From Methanobacteriota archaeon (GTDB lineage Archaea; Halobacteriota; Methanosarcinia; Methanosarcinales; Methanoperedenaceae): a stretch of 13,473 bases of DNA. Below, piece after piece: positions 6,642-13,391 of this stretch (positions are counted from its first letter, which is position 1; each line of letters begins with the position of its first letter). The position numbers and the translations under genes are program-made. Location of the stretch: contig JAHIFK010000166.1 of assembly GCA_018900975.1 (NCBI GenBank), positions 1-13,473 of the forward strand, written 5' to 3'. Below the pieces are notes generated by a model. The model had not been told where the DNA came from. It saw only the letters and a program-made list of their open reading frames with translations, and did not search any database.

Positions 6642-8018
6642 ATGAGGGGACCAATAGAACCATTTAAGATCAAAATGGTTGAGAGAGTAAGAATCCTTGA
6701 TCAAGAACAAAGAACTGAAGCAATTAAAAATGCAGGCTATAATACTTTTCTTCTGAGATCCGAAGATGTTTATATTGATCTACTTACCGATAGTGGCACC
6801 AGTGCAATGAGCGATGATCAGTGGGCAGGCATGATGTTGGGCGATGAGGCTTATGCTGGCAGCAGGAATTTTTACAATCTTGAAAAATCTATTCAGGAAG
6901 TTCTGGGGTATAAATATGTAGTTCCCACTCATCAAGGAAGGGGAGCGGAACATATAATCTCAAGAGTCCTGATCAAACCAGAGAAAAATATAGTTCCCAG
7001 AAATATGTATTTTACGACTTCAAAGGCTCATGTAGAACTACTCGGCGGTGAAATGCCGGATGTGGTCATAGACGAGGCCCATGAACCTGAAAACGAATAT
7101 CCGTTTAAAGGTAACACAGATCTTGATAAATTGGAGAGAGTTATTATTGAAAAGGGTGCGGAAAAAATTGCTTATGTAAATGTCGAGATGAATGTTAACA
7201 TGGCTGGAGGCCAGCCGGTCTCAATGGAGAATCTCAGGAAAGTAAGAGAACTGTGCAATAGTTATGATCTGAAGGTAGTTTTTGACGCTACTAGAAGTAG
7301 TGAGAATGCTTATTTTATAAAAGAACGTGAAGAGGGCTATTCTGATAGGGATATCAGGGAAATATTAAATGAGATGATGTCTTACTCTGATGCCTGTATT
7401 TATAGCGCTAAAAAAGATTGTCTGGTAAATATTGGCGGATTTTTGGCAGCCAATGATAAAGAAATTTACGAAAAAGCTCGTAATTTAGTAGTTGTTTATG
7501 AAGGGTTGCATACCTATGGAGGAATGGCTGGCAGAGATATGGAAGCATTATCCCGTGGGCTTAGAGAAGGTACTGATGCCAGATATCTGGATTACAGGAC
7601 CAAACAGGTAAGATATTTAGGTGAAATGCTCATGGAATACAAAATCCCTATTGTAAAACCCATTGGCGGTCATGGTGTTTTCCTGAATGCCCTGAAGTTT
7701 TTCCCTCATATTCCAAGGGAGCAGTGGCCATCTCAAACCCTTGCTGCGGCTATTTATGAAGGATCAGCAGTAAGGACAATGGAAAGAGGAGCTGTATCAA
7801 GAGGAAGGGATCATAAAACAGGGGAGAACATTTTTCCTAATTTAGAGCTTGTCAGAGTGACAATTCCAAGGCGGGTTTATACGAACACCCAGATGGAATA
7901 TGTGGCTGAATCGATAAAAGAAGTTTATGAAAATAGAGATCGCATTACAGGACTTAAAATGGTATATGAGCCTAGAGATCTGAGGTTCTTTATGGCAAGG
8001 TTTGAAAAAGTTGCATAG
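6642..8018 (+). CDS. tpl: Tyrosine phenol-lyase (beta-eliminating lyase)
   Basis: This PLP enzyme would cleave L-tyrosine to phenol, pyruvate and ammonia (EC 4.1.99.2). The 458-residue product aligns along its length with Citrobacter tyrosine phenol-lyase (456 residues). It keeps Tyr71 (GDEAYAG), Arg100 (THQGRGAE), FDATR, and the PLP lysine in SAKKDCLVNIGG (residues 257-258). Residues that separate it from tryptophanase favour tyrosine: FTT after NMY (tryptophanase has FDTT), MERG (the Arg381 region) where tryptophanase has an aliphatic residue, and LRFFMARF (the Phe448 position) where tryptophanase has His. The ATG at 6642 gives MRGPIEPFKIK, matching the family start, with GAAAGGA ten bases upstream; an ATG at 6600 would add 14 unsupported residues. 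It follows hutI after a 271-base gap and probably has its own promoter. Tryptophanase is the less likely alternative. Confidence 0.87.
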   Translation: MRGPIEPFKIKMVERVRILDQEQRTEAIKNAGYNTFLLRSEDVYIDLLTDSGTSAMSDDQWAGMMLGDEAYAGSRNFYNLEKSIQEVLGYKYVVPTHQGRGAEHIISRVLIKPEKNIVPRNMYFTTSKAHVELLGGEMPDVVIDEAHEPENEYPFKGNTDLDKLERVIIEKGAEKIAYVNVEMNVNMAGGQPVSMENLRKVRELCNSYDLKVVFDATRSSENAYFIKEREEGYSDRDIREILNEMMSYSDACIYSAKKDCLVNIGGFLAANDKEIYEKARNLVVVYEGLHTYGGMAGRDMEALSRGLREGTDARYLDYRTKQVRYLGEMLMEYKIPIVKPIGGHGVFLNALKFFPHIPREQWPSQTLAAAIYEGSAVRTMERGAVSRGRDHKTGENIFPNLELVRVTIPRRVYTNTQMEYVAESIKEVYENRDRITGLKMVYEPRDLRFFMARFEKVA

Positions 8019-8045
8019 GAAGATCTGTTGGATCGAGCTTGAGAT

Positions 8046-8576
8046 TTAACGCTCTTTCGAGAAACGATAGGTTCTTTCCCCTTTTCTCAACAGCCTGAAC
8101 GATCCACTCTTTGTCACCTTTGATACGATCTCTTCTTCTTTCATATGATGGTCGCTGAAGGACAATATCCCATCTGACCTTAATACACGATGGATCTCTT
8201 TGAGAACATCATTAGGCCTGCTGAGGTCATGAAATGCATCATACAACAGGACTACATCTAAACTCTTTTCTGGCAAGCCTGTCCTGCAATCTGAATGTAT
8301 GGTCCTGACATTCATAAGCTTCTTTTTTGAAGCAAGGTTCCGGACCATCTGGATAGCAAGGGGATGGATATCCTGAGCATAGACCATACCGGACTCACCA
8401 ACCAATCTGGCAGTATCGATGACAAAGCTCCCCGACCCGCACCCGTAATCCAGGACATGATATCCGGGTTTTATACCTGCTTCTTTCAGGATTTCTATGC
8501 GCGGTCTTAAGAGATCGCGGAGCTTGAAGGTTAGAGCCATCAGTCTGAAACCGAGATTTGATGCTGTTTTGTTCAT
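8046..8576 (-). CDS. Class I SAM-dependent methyltransferase
   Basis: A small methyltransferase of unknown substrate, 176 residues from the ATG at 8576. A GTG at 8588 adds four residues; the bases GTGA within it can serve as a weak ribosome binding site for the ATG. The SAM-binding motif I is HVLDYGCGSGSFV, followed by AQDIHP with the acidic residue that contacts the ribose, LPEKSLDVVLLYDAFHD as the central motif, and HRVLRSDGILSFSDHHM as the post-motif strand. The order matches UbiE/ArsM-like 'Methyltransf_11/25' proteins, but no cysteine set typical of ArsM is seen. It is convergent with the tyrosine phenol-lyase gene (27 bases apart) and lies downstream of the nuclease-HerA pair on the same strand, separated from it by an inverted-repeat arm. 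A functional link to either neighbour is not shown. Confidence 0.85.
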   Translation of the reverse strand: MNKTASNLGFRLMALTFKLRDLLRPRIEILKEAGIKPGYHVLDYGCGSGSFVIDTARLVGESGMVYAQDIHPLAIQMVRNLASKKKLMNVRTIHSDCRTGLPEKSLDVVLLYDAFHDLSRPNDVLKEIHRVLRSDGILSFSDHHMKEEEIVSKVTKSGSFRLLRKGERTYRFSKER

Positions 8577-8628
8577 GGTAATATTCACATGCTTTCTGAC
8601 ACGTCTGCCCCGCTATTGCAAATGTGCT

Positions 8629-8643
8629 GTTACCTGCTGCCGT
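8629..8643. repeat. Left arm of the inverted repeat bracketing the nuclease-HerA cassette
   Basis: GTTACCTGCTGCCGT lies four bases beyond the end of the HerA-like gene. Its reverse complement ACGGCAGCAGGTAAC matches ACGGATGCAGGTAAC at 11653-11667 in 13 of 15 positions, with an unbroken 9-base core (GCAGGTAAC). Similarity stops at both ends of the 15 bases. Confidence 0.6.
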
Positions 8644-8647
8644 TCTT

Positions 8648-10399
8648 CTAAACCTCTTTTTTCATTTTTTTCATCAATTCGTCAAATGCAATACTAACCC
8701 AATCCTTTTTCCATTCTGTTCTAAAAGCAATATCGTTTGAATCGGGTTTGTCAGTTAAATCTTTTATTCTAACTATTGTCGGAAGCGGTATGCAGTCGCC
8801 TATTATTAATGCTTCTTGCCTTTCCAAAACAGGCAATGTGTCAGTAATTGCACTTACACTATCCGGCATAAGTCGCTTAACATATTGTTGGTCTGATGGA
8901 TTGGTTAATCTCATTGCGACAAAATTATTGCATTGAGAAAAAATCGTTTCTGAAATTTCAGATGGTCTTTGACTTACAATCATTAACGACAAACCATATT
9001 TCCGTCCTTCTTTAGCTATTCTTTCAATTGATTTTTTAACTGAATGATATTTTGCGCCTTCGCTTTGAGGAATATAATTATGGGCTTCTTCTAAAACCAA
9101 AAGAAAAGGTGCTTCCTTAGTCGCATTTTTAATAGTCTTATAATAAAAGCAAAAATCAAAAACTAACCTACTGATTAGAGAAACAACAATGCTTAAAACT
9201 TCAAATGGGATTCCACTTAAATCTATAATTGTTATGTTATCATTTTCGGCAGCGGAGTATCCGATAAAATGTTTTAGAATTTCTGGTAAGTCAGAAGTTT
9301 TATATTCTGCTCCTCCTGTCTTTCTTGGTTTAAGAAGAAATGCCAATCTCTCATCGTTCATCTTTGTTTCAAGTCTTGGAACAAAGCGGTCAAATTCTTC
9401 TGCGTAGGGTCCTTTATTTATTTTACCTGAAACCTTGTCTTCAAATTCAATCGCTTCAAAAAGCTGATATTTATCTTCAACCCCTGCTACTTTAACTTTG
9501 ATTTTTAATTCGCCTGTTTTTGCATTCTTTGTTGAAATATTTTGGTTTGAGATGTATCTGAAAACCTCCTCAATGCTGAAATAAACAGGTGTGTCGTAAT
9601 TCACTTTTGGTAATCCTGAATTATGGCGTTTCTTGTTTAATGTTACCGAAGTTTTGAATTGAGAAACCTGATTGTGAGAATTACTTTCTCCGCTTTCAAT
9701 AAACATTTCTTCAAGCTCTTCTGAGTTCATCAACCAATACGGAAGAATCAAATTGCTTACATCTAGTTTTTTTGATTTAGGAAATGCTTTAGCATACTCA
9801 CCATGCAAGTCAAAAAGCAAAATGTGAGTATTGTTCAAAACTCCTTTTGTGTTTTGTTCGGCTGTCGGTTTAATTCCCTCCTGTAAAATTCTTGCAACTG
9901 TTCCCGATTTCCCTGAGCCAGTTGAGCCAACTACGGCAATATGCTTACTAAAAAATTTGTCTCCATCAACTGCAATTTCAATACTTGGCTTTTGAGCCAA
10001 GCATGAAAAAATAAACTTTTTATCACCTTCAACTGAACTATAAATATTTTTCAATAACGACTCATCCGCTATCTCTACATTACTTGGCGGTATTGCAATT
10101 TGTTGCCCACCTCGTTTGAATTTTCCCGTATTATCTAAAAAACCAATTGGCTGAGCATCCAAAATAAAAGATGGATTGATGACTTCAGTTTGGCCCCCAA
10201 TATTTGTTTCTTTGATCTTGAAACTTTGTACTAAAGCAATAATGGAATTATTGGAATCATCTGAGATTTTCAAATAACTTCCAATCGAAAAATCAATTGC
10301 ATCTTGCTTGAATCGGTCGGCATCTAAAACTTCAATCTGAATTAGATTTGGCGCTACGGTTAAGATACGGAAAATGTCGGTTGTGCTTGTTGTTGTCAT
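8648..10399 (-). CDS. HerA-like hexameric ATPase/translocase, defence-associated
   Basis: A FtsK/HerA-superfamily P-loop ATPase of 583 residues. An N-terminal beta-rich region (about residues 8-110) fits a HAS-barrel. Walker A is GSTGSGKS (158-165), LLFDLHGEY (194-202) is the HerA-type DxHGEY strand, Walker B with catalytic Glu-Glu is LLVLEEAHNYIP (433-444), and EGRKYGLSLMIVSQRPSEI (464-482) holds the arginine and sensor residues of the family. Such proteins form hexameric rings that bind or move DNA; with a nuclease partner they act in defence systems (SIR2-HerA, DUF4297-HerA). The ATG at 10399 is four bases after the stop of the nuclease gene, so both are surely one transcript. The gene is clearly more AT-rich than the hut genes, consistent with horizontal transfer. 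The housekeeping HerA-NurA repair pair is less likely, since no NurA or Mre11-Rad50 lies nearby. Confidence 0.9.
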   Translation of the reverse strand: MTTTSTTDIFRILTVAPNLIQIEVLDADRFKQDAIDFSIGSYLKISDDSNNSIIALVQSFKIKETNIGGQTEVINPSFILDAQPIGFLDNTGKFKRGGQQIAIPPSNVEIADESLLKNIYSSVEGDKKFIFSCLAQKPSIEIAVDGDKFFSKHIAVVGSTGSGKSGTVARILQEGIKPTAEQNTKGVLNNTHILLFDLHGEYAKAFPKSKKLDVSNLILPYWLMNSEELEEMFIESGESNSHNQVSQFKTSVTLNKKRHNSGLPKVNYDTPVYFSIEEVFRYISNQNISTKNAKTGELKIKVKVAGVEDKYQLFEAIEFEDKVSGKINKGPYAEEFDRFVPRLETKMNDERLAFLLKPRKTGGAEYKTSDLPEILKHFIGYSAAENDNITIIDLSGIPFEVLSIVVSLISRLVFDFCFYYKTIKNATKEAPFLLVLEEAHNYIPQSEGAKYHSVKKSIERIAKEGRKYGLSLMIVSQRPSEISETIFSQCNNFVAMRLTNPSDQQYVKRLMPDSVSAITDTLPVLERQEALIIGDCIPLPTIVRIKDLTDKPDSNDIAFRTEWKKDWVSIAFDELMKKMKKEV

Positions 10400-10403
10400 G
10401 GTA

Positions 10404-11633
10404 TTAAGGTGCTAATAGTTTGAAAACGTCTTTTAGGTTTTCGCAGTATTGGAAATCGAAAAATTGTCCACTGGAAAATCTGTTTGAAATATCGTTCTTG
10501 GAAAAATTAATTAAAACACTTGGCGAAGTAATTGACGAAATGTTTTTCATTAATGTTTCTTTGGAAATCACCTTAATTAGATAAGATGATTTCAAAATCT
10601 TTGCTCCATTGTTAGTTTTATTTATAATAGGTTCTTGATTGAAAATATTACTTGAAAATTTTATTTCTTCAAATCCATCATTAAATATTATTTCTTTATC
10701 AATTAAATGCTTTTTTAAATCTAATAAAGTTTGGGAGTCACATTCAAGAACAATGGTTAAAGGTTTTGCATTCCTTAAAGACGAATTGAGTTTATAATAT
10801 TTATTAATTAGGATTTCAAGGAATGATTTCAACGGAAGTTCTAAATTATCGGCTGCAATAATATTTTTGCCAATTACAATCACCTTTGTTCTTGGTGGGT
10901 CAAGTGCTCGCGTGGATTTTAAGTTTTGAGCTATCAGTTTCAAATAATCTTTCTTAGAACGCAGTTTAATAAACCACTCATTAAAAAGTTGTTTTCTACA
11001 ATCAATTCCACTAATAAATTCTGCTTTTGTAATTTCTCTTTGGCTTGTAGTTGTTTTGATTGCCTTGTCAATAACGATTCTCAAAGCATTATTGTAAAAG
11101 TGTGTGTCGGCTTCAAATTCGCTGCAAGTGAATTTGCTTTTCAATTTATCAATGACCTGTTTTTGCTGAGTATAAAATTCTGTTCCAAAGGTCAGTTTGA
11201 ATTGAGATAAGAAAGCATTTAGTTTAGCATCAGAAATATTCTTTTCTATTTCAAAATGTTTCTCAACTTTATTTTCAGTATATGTTAAAATCTCTTTCAA
11301 CTTTGTCAAATCAATTATCGGTTCATTTCCCGGGGTTTCGCTTTCAAAGTGGGCATACAAAACATATTTAAGGTCGCTTGGCGTCGCAGGATTTACAAAG
11401 TGGTCAAGCATCAAAGCAATTGGGTCTCTAACTACCGAATTTATAAACCTCGGTTTTGAAAGGTATTTGCATTGAACAGTTGTAGTTTCTGTTGCGGTGT
11501 TGATATCAATGTCCTCTATCCCTTCAATAATTACTGAGTCAGAGCTAGTCGGCAACTCTAACAGCTTCAAAATTGAAGTGTCAAACTGGTAGTAATAACC
11601 TTTTATTGTTGCGTCTGCCGCTCTTGTTGTCAT
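10404..11633 (-). CDS. DUF4297/Cap4-like nuclease, partner of the HerA-like ATPase
   Basis: A 409-residue protein whose N-terminus resembles the DUF4297 (Cap4-type) dsDNA endonuclease domain. GYYYQFDTSILKLLEL at residues 12-27 is the 'GYxYQ' opening of that family, and VIIEGIEDID (34-43) plus TTVQCKYLSK (51-60) supply the acidic residues (Glu37, Asp41) and the Gln54-x-Lys56 expected of a PD-(D/E)xK active site. The middle and C-terminal parts (about 100-409) are Lys/Asn/Ile-rich, with no motif I recognise. They could include the assembly surface for HerA or a sensing region. The ATG at 11633 follows a 43-residue ORF by three bases in the same frame. In known pairs, the nuclease and HerA form one complex that degrades DNA or blocks phage. 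That role here is inferred from the N-terminal motif and from gene pairing. Confidence 0.72.
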   Translation of the reverse strand: MTTRAADATIKGYYYQFDTSILKLLELPTSSDSVIIEGIEDIDINTATETTTVQCKYLSKPRFINSVVRDPIALMLDHFVNPATPSDLKYVLYAHFESETPGNEPIIDLTKLKEILTYTENKVEKHFEIEKNISDAKLNAFLSQFKLTFGTEFYTQQKQVIDKLKSKFTCSEFEADTHFYNNALRIVIDKAIKTTTSQREITKAEFISGIDCRKQLFNEWFIKLRSKKDYLKLIAQNLKSTRALDPPRTKVIVIGKNIIAADNLELPLKSFLEILINKYYKLNSSLRNAKPLTIVLECDSQTLLDLKKHLIDKEIIFNDGFEEIKFSSNIFNQEPIINKTNNGAKILKSSYLIKVISKETLMKNISSITSPSVLINFSKNDISNRFSSGQFFDFQYCENLKDVFKLLAP

Positions 11634-11636
11634 TGT

Positions 11637-11768
11637 TTATTTTTTTGTCAATACGGATGCAGGTAACCCCTTCATATCCGAACTCAAGTTCGCATATCCT
11701 ACCATTCTGGCACAATATCTGAACCCTCGTTCGTCTATGCCATCATTTGTCTGAACAGTCTCAATCAT
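11637..11768 (-). CDS. Small ORF of 43 residues directly upstream of the nuclease gene
   Basis: The product begins MIETVQTNDGIDERGF and ends PASVLTKK. I do not recognise it. Translation looks real: AGGTGG, one of the best ribosome binding sites in the window, lies six bases before the ATG at 11768. The stop is three bases before the nuclease ATG and in the same frame (TAA ACA ATG), so it could couple or feed translation into the defence genes, or encode a third component. Against a dedicated role, the right arm of the inverted repeat (11653-11667) lies inside its last codons, so the first 34 residues may be the beginning of an older host gene cut by insertion of the cassette. Its SSDMKGLPAS stretch faintly recalls the N-terminal 'SDQ.KGLP' region of SagB-type nitroreductases, but this is weak. 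Confidence 0.5.
   Translation of the reverse strand: MIETVQTNDGIDERGFRYCARMVGYANLSSDMKGLPASVLTKK
11653..11667. repeat. Right arm of the inverted repeat bracketing the nuclease-HerA cassette
   Basis: ACGGATGCAGGTAAC, inverted relative to 8629-8643 (13 of 15 positions). It lies 20 bases upstream of the nuclease start. The sequence changes from mixed composition outside to strongly AT-rich inside, as expected at an insertion boundary. No target-site duplication is obvious next to the two arms. Confidence 0.6.
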
Positions 11769-11869
11769 TTCTTACCACCTATTTCATGATTAAATCCAGT
11801 GGACCCTGTATACAACTTAAATCTTTATTGTTGACGTGAGTATATATTTCTGTCGTCTTGCTGCTTTAT

Positions 11870-12100
11870 TTTTTCCCACAGTTGCAACATATATCACAAA
11901 TCGTTCCACTCCATCAAGCTCAAGCAGATCGTTCATATCATCATCTGAAAAAGCTGCAATGGCGCATACACCGCAACTCAGGCAGGCATGTCCTGCGCCA
12001 GGGTGAAGATACCTGTATCCCCGTCCCAATACCGCGATTTCATTCTATATGCATCTGCTGCCATTTTCCTGATAAGATCCTGACCGAAAAACGAGCCATC
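11870..12100 (-). pseudogene. Degraded copy of the SagB-type nitroreductase C-terminal half
   Basis: This stretch is a broken paralogue of the gene at 12672-13355. Over about 102 bases (11875-11976 against 12706-12807) only five positions differ, encoding CGVCAIAAFSDDDMN and VATVGK. Relative to the fuller copy it has lost about 27-30 bases (the QNLYLGAGS region) and about 18 bases (the TFIWV region), and one base is missing near RYWDG/GRGYRY, which shifts the frame. The N-terminal half is absent. Upstream of the match the frame reads NAIETLMHPRRDGSFFGQDL, hinting at the family's NAIExRRS segment joined by a deletion. It lies directly after hicA. It is not expected to give a working enzyme. 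Confidence 0.85.
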
Positions 12101-12140
12101 CCGGCGCGGGTGCATGAGGGTTTCTATCGCATTTTATCGA

Positions 12141-12362
12141 TCATAAAAGTTCTTCAAATTCTTCAACAGTAAGCCCGGAAGCTGTAATTAAATGTCTCAA
12201 CAAACCAGGTTTTAATTCCTTATGTTTAGGAACAGATAATGTTACCTTATTCCCTTCTTTTCTCAGGACAACATGACTACCTACCTGTCTGTGAGGGGTC
12301 CAGCCGACCCCGGAAAATGCTTTTATAGCTTCCATTCCTGAAATTATTGGAAGTTTTGACAT
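12141..12362 (-). CDS. hicA: HicA-type mRNA interferase toxin
   Basis: A 73-residue toxin with the dsRBD-like HicA (YcfA) fold. GSHVVLRKEGNKVTLSVPKH contains the catalytic His30 in the Gly-Ser-His motif, and ELKPGLLRHLITASGLTVEEF is the conserved C-terminal part. HicA proteins cleave mRNA when free and are silenced by HicB. The ATG (12360-12362) overlaps the hicB stop by one base (TGATG), showing translational coupling with the antitoxin made first. The whole family length is present with no disruption, so the pair is probably functional. It lies immediately upstream of the nitroreductase pseudogene. Confidence 0.93.
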   Translation of the reverse strand: MSKLPIISGMEAIKAFSGVGWTPHRQVGSHVVLRKEGNKVTLSVPKHKELKPGLLRHLITASGLTVEEFEELL

Positions 12363-12580
12363 CAGGCAACCACATCAATTATTCTTGCAGCGGGCCGGGT
12401 CAAATATGATTTAATTTCATCTTCACCCAATGACTCAAGACATGCCTGTATTGCTTCTTTGATGTTTTCCAACGCCTCTTCAGTTGTATCTCCCTGGGAA
12501 AAACAGCCTGGAAGGCTTGGACAACTAACTACATAGCCTCCGGCTTCTTCATCATCTTCTATAACAACTTTAAAATGCAT
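12362..12580 (-). CDS. hicB: HicB-family antitoxin
   Basis: A 72-residue antitoxin with the partial RNase H-like HicB fold: an N-terminal strand MHFKVVIEDDEEAGGYVVSC, the characteristic PSLPGCFSQGDTTEEALENI motif and a helix (KEAIQACLESLG). It binds and blocks HicA. It lacks a long C-terminal DNA-binding domain, so autoregulation, if present, would need another element. The ATG (12580) has no Shine-Dalgarno, and a TATA box lies about 25 bases upstream, consistent with a leaderless message. The order hicB-hicA and the one-base overlap are typical of such pairs. Confidence 0.93.
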   Translation of the reverse strand: MHFKVVIEDDEEAGGYVVSCPSLPGCFSQGDTTEEALENIKEAIQACLESLGEDEIKSYLTRPAARIIDVVA

Positions 12581-12601
12581 ATTAGTCTTTATTCGAGTTT
12601 G

Positions 12602-12610
12602 TATATAAAT
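12602..12610 (-). promoter_or_regulatory. Predicted TATA box of a leaderless hicBA transcript
   Basis: On the minus strand this reads ATTTATATA. Its centre is about 25 bases from the A of the hicB ATG, so the predicted transcription start coincides with the start codon. No ribosome binding site lies between. This supports an archaeal host and independent expression of the toxin-antitoxin pair. Confidence 0.55.
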
Positions 12611-12671
12611 TCTTTATGCTTGTTGTGGTTTAATCCTTACTTATTCAAGAAGGCGAAAGCTGGCAATGATC

Positions 12672-13355
12672 TCATTTAATGATTTGTCCACTTCCATATT
12701 TCTTCCCCACAGTCGCAACATACATCACAAATCGTTCCACTCCATCAAACCCAAGCAGCTCGTTCATATCATCATCTGAAAAAGCTGCAATGGCGCATAC
12801 ACCGCAATCTAAAGAGCCTGCACCCAGGTACAGGTTCTGGCATGCATGTCCTGCGTCAAGGTGAAGATACCTGTATCCTCGTTCTCCATATCTATATTTC
12901 ATTCTATATGCATCTGCTACCCAGATAAAAGTCACAGCGCTTTTCCTGATAAAATCCTGTCCTAAACAACCTTGCGTCACCCTGTCAGCTACTTCAGGAT
13001 CCTTATTTATTTCCACCAGTTTGTGTTCAATTGGTAAAAATCTGTAAATGCCTTCCGGAACATCCCTGACATTATTGATGAGCAGATATGTTTCAAGTGC
13101 ATGTCTTGCACCTGCAGAAGGCACATTCCTGAAAGTTGCGCCGGGTGTGACCTGGACCACTCCCTGGGTGACCCACAGTAAATATGACAGTTCTTCGATT
13201 GTTAAGGGTTCCTTTGAATACGTACGTATACTTCTTCGACCTTCAATGGCATTTCTTAAGTCAAAGCTTCTTATTTTGATATTTTCAGGCGCGGGAAGAT
13301 CCCTTACTTGTCTTGATGCATCATACTCCATCTCTCGTATATAGGATGACTGCAC
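12672..13355 (-). CDS. SagB-type FMN nitroreductase family protein, N-terminus uncertain
   Basis: A flavin-dependent nitroreductase-fold oxidoreductase of 227 residues from a GTG at 13355. NAIEGRRSIRTYSKEPLTIEELSYLLW (about residues 35-61) is the FMN-binding opening of the family. PSAGARHALETYLLINNV, GIYRFLPIEHKL, HLDAGHACQNLYL and DCGVCAIAAFSDDDMNELL follow in the usual order. The physiological substrate is unknown. The start is doubtful: related archaeal proteins usually have some 30-40 more residues before 'EYDAS...DLPAPE', and here the frame is open 19 codons further to a stop at 13413-13415 without another usual start. Either the GTG or the ATG at 13331 is used, or the gene has lost its 5' end to a rearrangement. 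A palindrome lies 19 bases upstream. A damaged partial copy exists at 11870-12100. Confidence 0.82.
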   Translation of the reverse strand: MQSSYIREMEYDASRQVRDLPAPENIKIRSFDLRNAIEGRRSIRTYSKEPLTIEELSYLLWVTQGVVQVTPGATFRNVPSAGARHALETYLLINNVRDVPEGIYRFLPIEHKLVEINKDPEVADRVTQGCLGQDFIRKSAVTFIWVADAYRMKYRYGERGYRYLHLDAGHACQNLYLGAGSLDCGVCAIAAFSDDDMNELLGFDGVERFVMYVATVGKKYGSGQIIK

Positions 13356-13373
13356 CCATAACTTAAAAGGTGC

Positions 13374-13391
13374 TTCAACATTATTGTTGAA
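13374..13391. repeat. Short perfect palindrome upstream of the nitroreductase gene
   Basis: TTCAACA (13374-13380), a TTAT centre and TGTTGAA (13385-13391) form a seven-base perfect inverted repeat, 18 bases before the GTG start. It could be an operator, or the end of an inserted element. GTAGGCT is directly repeated just beyond it (13393-13399 and 13407-13413). Confidence 0.5.
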
